DNA of 9,035 nucleotides from DAOVQB01 sp023128935 (GTDB taxonomy: Bacteria; Eisenbacteria; RBG-16-71-46; CAIMUX01; WJJG01), in the NCBI GenBank assembly GCA_030628905.1, contig DAOVQB010000186.1, forward strand, positions 1 to 9,035, in the 5' to 3' direction. The position numbers and the translations under genes are program-made. Position 1 is the stretch's first letter; every line of letters begins with the position of its first letter. Shown here piece after piece: positions 1 to 6,915 of the stretch. Under the pieces are notes generated by a model that was given only the letters and a program-made list of their open reading frames with translations, ran no database searches and was not told the origin of the DNA.

Positions 1-1715
1 ACGCCCGGAGCCATCCGGACTCCAGATCCATCGCGCCCGTCCCACAGGACGGTCATCTCATGGATCGCTTCCAGCGACACCGGCAGGTTGCGGATCAGAC
101 GGCCTGTCGCGTCATGGATCGCTACCCTCGGGGTTCCTGATTCTGCGTCATCCCAATGTAGCCGGAGCGACACCTCTCCGCGGAAGGGATTGGGTCCAGC
201 TGACAGCGAGAGCAGGCTCCGATCCAATCCTGTAGGATCGAGCGGCCGCCACGGTTTGCCATCGGTGATCCCAGCCGGATTCGTCTCCGCATTGAACACA
301 TAGGAAGCGGAGCCGTAGCCCCCCAGGGCGGCCACAACCAGAATCACCTCGTCAGCTGGATTGGTGAGTCCCCCGACGCCCAGGGTTCCTGACTGCGTGT
401 CGGGGTCGAGTTCCATGCGCAACACCTGGGTTGGTCCTCCATCATGAAGCGCCAGACCCCAGACGGCGTATTCCCTGTAGTCCGTACCATCAAACCCGAG
501 CAGGATGGAGGTGATCTCGCCGAAGCCGGCGAATCGATAGTAGTCTGCAGCCCAGGGGTTCACGGTGCGCGTTTGATTGGGGACCGGATAGGTTGAGTAA
601 TAACCTGACACACTAAACGCGGGCAGTTCGTCACCCAAGTATCCGTAGCGCCCGTCGCCGATGGAAGTATCATCGAGGAAATTGGCTACCGTCCAGTCGG
701 CAAAAACGTCGGCGAAGTCTTCGGTGTACCCAAAGTCGTCCAGCACGGCCTCGTAGCCGTAGATCGAGTTGGCCGGTTCGTGAACAAGTGCATAGACTGC
801 GTCATGACCGCCGTAGCGCTCGTAGAAGTAGAGCGACCAGAGATAGACCTTGATATAGTCAGACCAATTTCCCTCCCAGACTATGAGCGAGTTATCGGGA
901 CTCGTGTTAAAGGATGAGATAACGTCGGGCCGGCCATAGAGCCACATGGCGAATTCGGCCATGCCTTCATCCACCCAGGTATCCTCATTCTCGTCATACT
1001 TCCAGTGGATCATGTGCTCGAATTCGTGCGCGACGACAGATAGCATGTAATCCCCGCTCGGGCTCTGCCCATTGCACGGGTTCAGATATAGTACTTCACA
1101 CTCATTACTGTGATATTCTGGGTAGGTACCCTCCGGGTACTGGTCGAAGAAGAAGAAGAAACCGTCGGCTGGGATTCCGAAATCAAACCACATAATATAG
1201 ATGCGCGGGTCGTTGTCCAACTCATCGGGGGGATCGCCAAAATAGAGCGAGTCGACCTCATAAATGCCATTGTCGGGATGGATGCCGATGGTTGTGTTTT
1301 CCCAACGCTCGAGGATGATGTCGACGTCCGCCTGCAATATGCTGATTCCCCACTGTTCATCCTGGACAACCACGTAGCCCCGGTCGGTCTTGCCGCGCAC
1401 GGTGCACATATGCTGCTCGAAATGGGGCATGCCCTCGTGAATGAAAAGCCACCAGAGCCAGGAATCGCCAATCTGCGGGTTCGGGGGTGGTGCTGTGAGG
1501 GCACCCGGGATATCGGCTGACACAGCGGGTCCGAGTTCCCCGGGCGGGGGGATGGGGACCTCACGCACAAAGGTTGGACCCGGGTCTGCACTAGTCGTAG
1601 ACGCTTGGAGCGGCAGAATGGCGCCCAAGGCCATGAGCAAAAGCGCGGACAGGCCGGCGGCCGGCCCTGCCATGCGCATAACTCTCCTGAGGCTAACTTG
1701 TTTTGTCCGCAGCAT
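1..1715 (-). CDS. Secreted gluzincin-type zinc metalloprotease with FlgD-like C-terminal sorting domain (3' end beyond window)
   Basis: Open from ATG at 1715 to the left edge (571 codons) with no stop, so the C-terminus is missing. This start is chosen because AGGAGGAGG lies 9 bases upstream; in-frame ATGs at 1679 and 1673 are weaker. A signal peptide follows: a basic n-region with several Arg, a hydrophobic core at about residues 19-36, and a likely cleavage after LQA near residue 38. The catalytic site is HEFEH at 230-234 followed by WVDEGMAEFA; E250 is the probable third zinc ligand and E231 the general base. This matches the HExxH...E gluzincin plan seen in hyicolysin (M30)-like and related secreted peptidases; the exact family is uncertain. 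From about residue 502 an NPF...HDATGR...LWDGRDGSG pattern marks a FlgD/T9SS type A-like domain, cut by the window edge. A run of five Phe sits at 186-190. It probably degrades extracellular protein. Confidence 0.9.
   Translation of the reverse strand, partial: MLRTKQVSLRRVMRMAGPAAGLSALLLMALGAILPLQASTTSADPGPTFVREVPIPPPGELGPAVSADIPGALTAPPPNPQIGDSWLWWLFIHEGMPHFEQHMCTVRGKTDRGYVVVQDEQWGISILQADVDIILERWENTTIGIHPDNGIYEVDSLYFGDPPDELDNDPRIYIMWFDFGIPADGFFFFFDQYPEGTYPEYHSNECEVLYLNPCNGQSPSGDYMLSVVAHEFEHMIHWKYDENEDTWVDEGMAEFAMWLYGRPDVISSFNTSPDNSLIVWEGNWSDYIKVYLWSLYFYERYGGHDAVYALVHEPANSIYGYEAVLDDFGYTEDFADVFADWTVANFLDDTSIGDGRYGYLGDELPAFSVSGYYSTYPVPNQTRTVNPWAADYYRFAGFGEITSILLGFDGTDYREYAVWGLALHDGGPTQVLRMELDPDTQSGTLGVGGLTNPADEVILVVAALGGYGSASYVFNAETNPAGITDGKPWRPLDPTGLDRSLLSLSAGPNPFRGEVSLRLHWDDAESGTPRVAIHDATGRLIRNLPVSLEAIHEMTVLWDGRDGSGVRMAPG
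1146..1160. repeat. Short GAA trinucleotide run (x5)
   Basis: Five perfect GAA units on the plus strand encode five consecutive Phe (residues 186-190) in the minus-strand metalloprotease. It is a small in-frame microsatellite, so a change in copy number would only alter the number of Phe residues. Confidence 0.8.
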
Positions 1716-1724
1716 TTCGATGAT

Positions 1725-1733
1725 CCTCCTCCT
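1725..1733 (-). promoter_or_regulatory. Ribosome binding site deciding the metalloprotease start
   Basis: On the minus strand this reads AGGAGGAGG, a near-perfect anti-SD match, 9 bases before the ATG at 1715. It favours 1715 over the in-frame ATGs at 1679 and 1673. Confidence 0.8.
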
Positions 1734-1783
1734 GTTGTCCCTCTCACGCTTGGCGGACCGGAGCAATGGCCCGTTACTATAAG

Positions 1784-1813
1784 ATGATAAGGCATCCGCT
1801 ATTGCAGCGTCAA
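1784..1813 (-). promoter_or_regulatory. Sigma70-type promoter for the metalloprotease gene
   Basis: Read on the minus strand, a -35 box TTGACG (1813-1808) is separated by 18 bases from a -10 box TATCAT (1789-1784), which match five of six consensus positions each. The predicted transcript would start near 1777, leaving a leader of about 60 bases before the start codon at 1715. A second TATAGT-like box just downstream (1781-1776) has no -35 at proper spacing. Confidence 0.6.
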
Positions 1814-2108
1814 TGGATCCCGACGGCGGCCTACATGCCTACAAATAGCGGCCGCACCCTTCGCACGATAACTTCGACGCCATTGTTGTCGCATCCGCGG
1901 CTTGAAGACGTTGAGGCCTACCGGACCCGTATGACGGACAACTCGGCAGTAACACCTGCCGTAAACCTGGGCGGAATTTCACATGCTGACAAGTTCACGC
2001 GCCGGAGATCGCCGATCTTCTGCTGGTCACGCACTAGCATCTGATGCATCATGCGGAACTGTAGGGGGGGGCTGAAGATCGACAGGACTATCGCGAAGGG
2101 AGAAATCC

Positions 2109-3314
2109 GTGCGTACGACTGCAATGCTCTTGGCCCTGCTGCTGGCCGCTGCGGCGAGCAGCAAGGCCGAAACGCTGGTCGTCAGGCCCGATGGTACTGG
2201 TGATTACACGACGATTTGGGCCGCCGTGTATGCGGCCGACTCGAGCGATGTCATCGAGCTGACCGATGGTACCTTCACGGGTAACGGCAACTACAACATC
2301 TGGATCTATGACAAGGAGATCACCATCCGCTCGCAGAGCGGCAGCGCGGAGGCCTGCATCATCAATCCCAGTGGCGGGGTAGGTGAAATGAAGCGGGCCA
2401 TGTCGTTCGATGGAAGCGGACCGCTGTGCGTGATCCAGGACATCACCTTCACCGGGGGTGCCGCGCTCGCGGGTGGGGCCAGCGACTACGGCGGTGCCAT
2501 GAAGATGCAGAGCGCCGCCAGTCCAACGATCACGGGTTGCATCTTCACCGGCAACCAGGCCGGCCGCGGAGGGGCCATCTTTGGGCTCAACGGTTCCGAG
2601 CCGCATATTGCCAACTGCATCTTTGCCGAGAATTACGCCGTCAACTACGGCGGCGCGCTGTGCTTCAGCAGCGGCTCGCAGATGATCGAGGATTGCACCT
2701 TCTACGGCAATGTATCCTATGACTATGGCGGGGCCATTGTATGCTGGAACGGCTCCACGCTGACGATCGACGGATGCACGATCCATGGCGGCAGCGCACC
2801 AGATGGCGGCTCGGCCATCTGGTGCCGCTCAGACGGATCCCCGACCGTCACCAACACGATCATCGCCAGCGGCATGGCCGGTGGGGCAGTGGCCTGCGAT
2901 GACCCCCAGGCAGCTAGCCCCACCTTCAGCTGCTGCAACATCTACGGCAACATCGGAGGCGACTGGGCTGGCTGCATCGAGGGAATGGATGCCAGTGATG
3001 GGAACATCTCGGCCGATCCCCTGTTCTGCGATGCGATGGGGGCTGACTTCACCTTGCGTGAGGACTCGCCGTGCGTGGGCGGCACAGAACCCAATCCCGA
3101 ATGTGACCTGATTGGCTCCCAGGTAGTGGGATGCAGCAGTGCGGCCACCCATGTCTGCTGCGTGCAGCTGGAATGCCAGCTTACCGCAACCAGCGCCGAG
3201 TGCATTGTGCTGGGCGGCGTCTATCATCCCGAGTGGGACACCTGCACACCGAATCCGTGCGCGACGCCGATCATCGAAACCAGCTGGGGCAGCCTGAAGG
3301 CGCTCTATCGCTAG
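2109..3314 (+). CDS. Secreted right-handed beta-helix protein with Cys-rich module and W-G-x-[IL]-K-A-x-[FY]-R tail
   Basis: The start is GTG at 2109, with AAGGGAG six bases upstream. A signal peptide covers residues 1-20 (cleavage after SKA). The segment PDGTGDYTTIWAAVYAA followed by DVIELTDGTFTG is the usual N-terminal entry of pectate-lyase-like parallel beta-helix proteins. From about 107 to 255 there are rungs of 26-27 residues of the form I-x-x-C-x-F-x-x-N...GGA. Cysteines recur at 144, 170, 196 and 223, and in a second register at 185, 212 and 239, so they would stack along the helix. Residues 350-384 form a six-Cys module (CC...C...EC...C...C), and the protein ends in WGSLKALYR. No catalytic residues of a polysaccharide lyase could be assigned, so it may be a structural or adhesive surface protein. 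It converges on the beta-propeller gene, with only 31 bases between the two stops. Confidence 0.9.
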   Translation: MRTTAMLLALLLAAAASSKAETLVVRPDGTGDYTTIWAAVYAADSSDVIELTDGTFTGNGNYNIWIYDKEITIRSQSGSAEACIINPSGGVGEMKRAMSFDGSGPLCVIQDITFTGGAALAGGASDYGGAMKMQSAASPTITGCIFTGNQAGRGGAIFGLNGSEPHIANCIFAENYAVNYGGALCFSSGSQMIEDCTFYGNVSYDYGGAIVCWNGSTLTIDGCTIHGGSAPDGGSAIWCRSDGSPTVTNTIIASGMAGGAVACDDPQAASPTFSCCNIYGNIGGDWAGCIEGMDASDGNISADPLFCDAMGADFTLREDSPCVGGTEPNPECDLIGSQVVGCSSAATHVCCVQLECQLTATSAECIVLGGVYHPEWDTCTPNPCATPIIETSWGSLKALYR

Positions 3315-3345
3315 CGGGCATTTGAAGGCGGCGCGCCAGTCCAAC

Positions 3346-4659
3346 TCAGCGCAGTTGCACGGCTTTGACGATCCGGGTGCCAAGACCGGCCTGAAGGCGG
3401 ATGAAATAGATGCCCTGGCCGGCGGCGTTGCCCAGATTGTCTCGGCCGTTCCAGAGAAGCCCATGTTCTCCAGCAGTTGCCAGCCCCTGCTCGAGCGTGA
3501 TCAACCGGCGGCCGGTCGGATCGAAGACGGCTAGGTCGACAGGAGTGGACTCATCCAGCCGATACTGGATCAACGTCTCCCGGCTGAAGGGGTTCGGGTG
3601 GTTGGACAGACTCACGCTGAGCGGCGGCCACACGCCGCCATCCGGAATCCCGCTTCCGCCAGAGGAAACTTGCGGCTGGACGGCAATCACATTCGTGTTA
3701 CTACCCGGTATGGTGAAGGAGCCCTCCAGCTCATCGATGGTCAGATCCAGTACAAAGACGAAATCGGTGGTTCCCGTATCTCCACCGGGGATGAAGGCCC
3801 GTTGCGAGGCATCGAGGATGTCAACATCGCGCGGGTCGGAATTCGTGCCCAGGGAGATCTGGGTGACATCCCAGGTGCCGGTGGCGATGACGTAGGCATC
3901 GTGGCTGTCCTCGCAGGCGACGACCAGCTTCGAACCATCCAGGGTAACATCGATTCCCCAGGGGTCGTCTCCCACGCCAACAGCATGGACCTGGGTCATG
4001 GTTTCGCGGTCTATGATCCTCACCTGATCGGTGCCCCGGTCAGTGGCATAGATGTACGCCCCGTCGGGGGAGATCACGAGCTGCCAGAGGCTGTTGCCAA
4101 TCGAAGTGGAATCGAGGGCGACCGAGCCGTCGGCGCTGATCTCGTACAAGAGGCCCCCGTACCACTCGACGGCATAGATCAGCCCACTGACCGGATCCAG
4201 CGCCATATTTCCTGGTTGGCTCCCTAGCTGAAGGACCCCGGTCACGGTGTAGGTTGCGGTGCTGATCTGGCTGATCGTCTTGTCGTTGCGGCTGCTGACC
4301 AGCGCGTGGTTGCCGTCGTTGCAGAAAGCGGCCGAGATCACGTAGTCGGCCACGGGGATATGGTGGCTGACAGTGTTGGTGGCTCTGTCGATAACGATCA
4401 GACCGTCGCCGCTGGCTCCTGGAATCCATATCTCGGTACCCGCGGGGTTCATCGTGGCGTCATAGCAGTAGTCGCCCTCGGGGAGCAGGTTGATGGGAGT
4501 GCCAGTGGCGCAGGTATCCAGGTTGAATGGGACGCAGGTTTCCGAATAGGAGCAGCCGACGTAGCCGTCGTTGATCCCCCCGGCTTCTGCTGAGACATCA
4601 GCAGCAAGAAAACCTGTCGCCAGAAACATGACTGCCAAGATCAAGATGGATGATTTCAT
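3346..4659 (-). CDS. Secreted beta-propeller (YVTN-like) protein with FlgD/T9SS-like sorting domain
   Basis: A start at 4659 (437 aa) is preferred over the ATG at 4672-4674, because GGAGGA lies seven bases before it. That site overlaps the upstream ATG. Residues 1-24 are a signal peptide ending DVSA. The body up to about residue 340 has repeated blades of roughly 42 residues with motifs such as GTEIWIPG...GLIVIDRATNTV, SPDGAYIYATDRGTDQVRI and LDGSKLVVACEDS, typical of YVTN/lactonase-type beta-propellers. Residues 349-437 form a full FlgD Ig-like domain: NPF, VFDPTGRRL, LLWNGRDNLGN, GIYFIRLQAG and the final IVKAVQLR. In Bacteroidota such ends direct type IX secretion and surface attachment; that role here is inferred. 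No catalytic residues are visible, so it is probably a binding or scaffold protein. Confidence 0.92.
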   Translation of the reverse strand: MKSSILILAVMFLATGFLAADVSAEAGGINDGYVGCSYSETCVPFNLDTCATGTPINLLPEGDYCYDATMNPAGTEIWIPGASGDGLIVIDRATNTVSHHIPVADYVISAAFCNDGNHALVSSRNDKTISQISTATYTVTGVLQLGSQPGNMALDPVSGLIYAVEWYGGLLYEISADGSVALDSTSIGNSLWQLVISPDGAYIYATDRGTDQVRIIDRETMTQVHAVGVGDDPWGIDVTLDGSKLVVACEDSHDAYVIATGTWDVTQISLGTNSDPRDVDILDASQRAFIPGGDTGTTDFVFVLDLTIDELEGSFTIPGSNTNVIAVQPQVSSGGSGIPDGGVWPPLSVSLSNHPNPFSRETLIQYRLDESTPVDLAVFDPTGRRLITLEQGLATAGEHGLLWNGRDNLGNAAGQGIYFIRLQAGLGTRIVKAVQLR

Positions 4660-4666
4660 GATCGAT

Positions 4667-4672
4667 TCCTCC
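4667..4672 (-). promoter_or_regulatory. Ribosome binding site deciding the beta-propeller gene start
   Basis: On the minus strand this reads GGAGGA, seven bases before the ATG at 4659. The longer reading from 4674 would place this site inside the coding sequence and has only a poor upstream site, so 4659 is the better start. Confidence 0.7.
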
Positions 4673-4870
4673 ATCCCACTTTCTGCATGGTGTTCGTATT
4701 GTGACTGTACATGCTCGCTACAATGATACGCTTTTGCGAGGTCAATTGCGACCGAATGGTGTGGTGTTCGTGCTTCACGATGTGTATGGGTACCGGCACC
4801 GGGAGATTGGGACCATACTCCCGAGATATCGGTAAGAAGCCACGGTCAGGAGGATGCCTTTCATACACTC

Positions 4871-5593
4871 TTGTATGTTCCCAAGCATCCGGATATGGTC
4901 ATTTTCATTATGGATGAGCACAAACCGCCAGTTTGGACAGAAGACATCGAGTTCACATTTCATCTCCTCAACATGCTGATCTCTGGATATCAGGGGCACT
5001 ATACTTGGAGAAATGTCCTCGGACAGCTCGGGTTCGATGTGACGGAAATGCATCCTCTGGAGGATCTCCAGGAGGTGATCGATGTGCTCAAGGAGCACCG
5101 GCAGGAGCTTCCGAGGGGAAATCCTTTGTTCCGGAAAGGCCAGGCTCTCTCGCCCGATGCCGAGGTTGTGGTGGGATTCATGGACCTGCTCAAGAAGGGA
5201 CTCCAGAGCGTGGTGAACGCTCTCACGAGGAGTCTCGAGCTCCTGGAACAGGGGCCGCACATCAACGCTGCCCGGTACACGGTCGCCTGTATTGCGCGCC
5301 ATGCTTACGTCCACGAGCATTATGTCCATGGCCTGGTACGCTACGGCGAGGTTTTCGGGCTGGAGGAGGTTGCCGACCGCTGGCGCCAGCATACGCTTAC
5401 TTGCGCCGAGGAGACAAACATGGCCAATGCCTTCTTCGCCAGGATGATGGAGAATCCCGAGCTCGACGGCGACTTCCGTCTCAAACTCATCGAGCGCGCC
5501 AAGATGTTGCCTGTGGTTTTTTCTAGACACCTCGACGACCTGAACTCCGTAGACAGCCATCTTGAAAGGATGATGGGACCCGAAGGGAACTGA
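4871..5593 (+). CDS. All-helical His/Glu-rich protein, possibly ferritin-like (DUF892/YciF-like)
   Basis: There is no signal peptide or TM segment, so it is probably cytoplasmic. The sequence is nearly all amphipathic helix, for example EDLQEVIDVLKEHRQEL and FMDLLKKGLQSVVNAL. The best family hint lies at residues 144-183: HAYVHEHYVHGLVRYGEVFG, then LEEVADRWRQ and TCAEETN. This parallels the HY...G..LGxxEAAxLLxxTLxEE pattern of DUF892/YciF ferritin-like proteins, whose Glu/His residues can bind iron. The similarity is distant and was judged by eye. The start is uncertain. TTG at 4871 gives 240 aa, but the nearest SD (AGGAGG, 4848-4853) is 17 bases away; ATGs at 4895 and 4910 are alternatives without an SD. 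Codon use and helix pattern strongly favour this strand over the long antisense ORF. The next gene begins 62 bases downstream and may be co-transcribed. Confidence 0.75.
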   Translation: MYVPKHPDMVIFIMDEHKPPVWTEDIEFTFHLLNMLISGYQGHYTWRNVLGQLGFDVTEMHPLEDLQEVIDVLKEHRQELPRGNPLFRKGQALSPDAEVVVGFMDLLKKGLQSVVNALTRSLELLEQGPHINAARYTVACIARHAYVHEHYVHGLVRYGEVFGLEEVADRWRQHTLTCAEETNMANAFFARMMENPELDGDFRLKLIERAKMLPVVFSRHLDDLNSVDSHLERMMGPEGN

Positions 5594-5655
5594 TCTTCCG
5601 TGTCCGCCTGCCATGTTCTCCTCGGGCGATAGCAGAGGACTCTGAGGGTCGAGCG

Positions 5656-6084
5656 ATGGATGCCAAACTGTCGAAGGAAATCGAGCAATTCGGAGGACGC
5701 AGGTCATACACAAGGTGGTGTGTGGGAGCCGCGCTCGTCGGCCTGACACTCATGTATCTCTGGATGACCGGCTTTCAGCACTATGACGGCATCGTTTCGA
5801 AAAAAGCGGAAATCAAGTCGCGAGGGCAGCGATCATACCCTGCTCATATTCTCTACGTGGATGACGAGGAGTATGAGGTTGACCCTTCGCTATATGGTGC
5901 GGTGCAGGAAGGTGATCACGTAAGGCAGTCGCTCCTCATGCCCTGGGCCTTCGTCAACAACAAGCGGGTGTGGTTCAAAGAGCACCTCTGGTGCATGGTA
6001 GCGTGGATCCTCCTAGGTGTCTTTCTCGTATCCCGGGAACTCTGGAGGGTGTGGTTTCGACCAGCCGCCGGAGGCCGATTCTGA
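5656..6084 (+). CDS. Small two-TM membrane protein, DUF3592-like layout
   Basis: This 142-residue protein starts at ATG 5656 with only a weak GAGGG ribosome site. A hydrophobic segment at about 21-40 and another at about 111-127 flank a 70-residue polar domain. The polar domain (DGIVSKKAEIKSRGQRSYPA, then DDEEYEVDPSLYG and QEGDHV) resembles the small beta-domain found between the two helices of DUF3592-type proteins. The family call is tentative. Function is unknown; it presumably sits in the inner membrane. It follows the helical protein by 62 bases on the same strand, and the next gene has its own promoter, so this is probably the last gene of a two-gene unit. Confidence 0.75.
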   Translation: MDAKLSKEIEQFGGRRSYTRWCVGAALVGLTLMYLWMTGFQHYDGIVSKKAEIKSRGQRSYPAHILYVDDEEYEVDPSLYGAVQEGDHVRQSLLMPWAFVNNKRVWFKEHLWCMVAWILLGVFLVSRELWRVWFRPAAGGRF

Positions 6085-6109
6085 CCGGCTACCCGGCATG
6101 GGGATGTGC

Positions 6110-6139
6110 TTGACGGCAGCCCAGCCAATGTGCTAGTCT
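6110..6139 (+). promoter_or_regulatory. Sigma70-type promoter (extended -10) for the ConA-like protein gene
   Basis: The -35 box TTGACG (6110-6115) is followed after 18 bases by the -10 box TAGTCT (6134-6139). A TG dinucleotide one base before the -10 gives an extended -10. Predicted transcription starts near 6146, leaving a leader of about 70 bases to the ATG at 6217. The layout matches the promoter proposed for the metalloprotease gene. Confidence 0.55.
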
Positions 6140-6204
6140 TCCGTCGAGATGACTGGTAATTGTGTATCCGTATCTGTGCGGCTACATCCTGGGTTTTCAT
6201 CGTT

Positions 6205-6210
6205 AGGAGG
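6205..6210 (+). promoter_or_regulatory. Ribosome binding site deciding the ConA-like protein start
   Basis: AGGAGG lies six bases before the ATG at 6217. It places the start there rather than at an in-frame GTG 19 codons upstream (6160), which would put non-signal residues in front of a clean signal peptide. Confidence 0.8.
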
Positions 6211-6216
6211 CCTACC

Positions 6217-6894
6217 ATGAACCACCTGCACTGTCTGTTCGCGGTTTTCGTGGCGCTGCTGCTGCTCGTCCCTGCCGCCGGCGCCGACTGGGCTGATGAT
6301 TTCGATTCCTACGTGCTCGGCAGTGGGCTGCACGGCCAGGGCGGCTGGGAGGGTTGGGAAGGCGATCCAACGTGGGATGCCTATGTGACCGATGTTTTCT
6401 CGCAGAGCGCGCCCCACTCCGTGGATATCACCCCTACCTCCGACATCGTACAGCAGTTCTCGGAGACGTCTGGCCAGTGGGCCATGACTGCCTCGAACTA
6501 CATCCCGAGCGGCTCCACCGGCGACCAGTATTTCATCCTGCTGAACACGTACGGCGCTGGCATCCATAACTGGTCCCTCGACATGCTGTTCGATTCGAGC
6601 GCCGGGATGGTGTCGACCGTAGAGGGCCCCGGGACAACGCCAATCATCAACGACCAGTGGGTTGAGGTGCGGGTCGAAATCAATCTCGATGCCGATACGC
6701 AGGACATCTATTACAACGGCATCCTGCTGGACTCGTTGCCATGGGCCGGTGAAGGGGGGGTGACGGAGATTGCCGCCCTCGATCTGTACTCGAACGGCGG
6801 GAGTTCGATCTACTGGGACGACTGCTCGCTGTCGGCCGCGCCGACCCCGGTTGAGTCAACCACCTGGGGTCAGATCAAGGCTTCGTTCCGCTAG
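6217..6894 (+). CDS. Secreted concanavalin A-like (LamG-type) protein with W-G-x-[IL]-K-A-x-[FY]-R tail
   Basis: A 225-residue protein with a signal peptide at 1-23 (hydrophobic VFVALLLLVPAAGA, cleavage before DWADDF). The mature part begins DDFDSYVLGSGLHGQGGWEG and ends in DLYSNGGSSIYWDDCSLS. In between come NYIPSGSTGDQYFILLN and DQWVEVRVEINLDADTQDIY. Together these are the beta-strand landmarks of concanavalin A-like/LamG jelly-roll domains that bind or act on carbohydrate. No catalytic glutamates are identifiable, so binding is likelier than hydrolysis. The last 16 residues, TPVESTTWGQIKASFR, align without gaps to the end of the beta-helix protein. It is monocistronic by context: own promoter upstream and a hairpin 22 bases after the stop. 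Confidence 0.9.
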   Translation: MNHLHCLFAVFVALLLLVPAAGADWADDFDSYVLGSGLHGQGGWEGWEGDPTWDAYVTDVFSQSAPHSVDITPTSDIVQQFSETSGQWAMTASNYIPSGSTGDQYFILLNTYGAGIHNWSLDMLFDSSAGMVSTVEGPGTTPIINDQWVEVRVEINLDADTQDIYYNGILLDSLPWAGEGGVTEIAALDLYSNGGSSIYWDDCSLSAAPTPVESTTWGQIKASFR

Positions 6895-6915
6895 TAGCAC
6901 GCGCAGTGGCTTGAG

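Larger units (their letters stand above)
1716..2108. other. Intergenic region between divergent genes
   Basis: This 393-base stretch separates the start of the minus-strand metalloprotease from the start of the plus-strand beta-helix gene. It holds the promoter and RBS of the metalloprotease at its left end and an eight-G tract at 2064-2071 near its right end. An AAGGGAG ribosome site precedes the GTG at 2109. No convincing plus-strand -35/-10 pair, RNA gene or repeat was found in the centre. Short ORFs here lack good ribosome sites and family resemblance. Confidence 0.6.

Noticed and set aside
1082..1795. 237-codon minus-strand ORF
   Set aside because: It lies in a different frame of the same strand as the metalloprotease gene, which has a signal peptide, a zinc site and a strong ribosome site. 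Its product is Ser/Pro/Arg-rich with no family features, so it is a shadow.
1766..2044. 92-codon plus-strand ORF in the divergent intergenic region
   Set aside because: GGAG sits only two bases from its ATG, the start overlaps the metalloprotease promoter, and the product is basic and without domain or signal features.
3315..3345. Bidirectional terminator between the convergent beta-helix and beta-propeller genes
   Set aside because: The 31-base gap contains only the short palindrome GGCGCGCC and no stem-loop with a T-run on either strand.
2829..3464. 211-codon minus-strand ORF
   Set aside because: It is antisense to the 3' end of the beta-helix gene and runs into the beta-propeller gene; its product is compositionally an antisense shadow.
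3598..4227. 209-codon plus-strand ORF
   Set aside because: It is antisense to the beta-propeller gene, whose repeats and sorting domain are unmistakable; no ribosome site.
4710..4745. TTGACC on the minus strand upstream of the beta-propeller gene as a -35 box
   Set aside because: At 17-18 bases downstream there is only TGTAGC or GTAGCG, and the good TATCAT lies just 11 bases away, so no acceptable promoter pair could be assigned.
4775..5749. 324-codon minus-strand ORF, longer than the plus-strand gene it covers
   Set aside because: The plus frame has clear amphipathic helices and GC-rich third positions. The minus frame has no ribosome site or recognisable domain and runs across two plus-strand gene boundaries.
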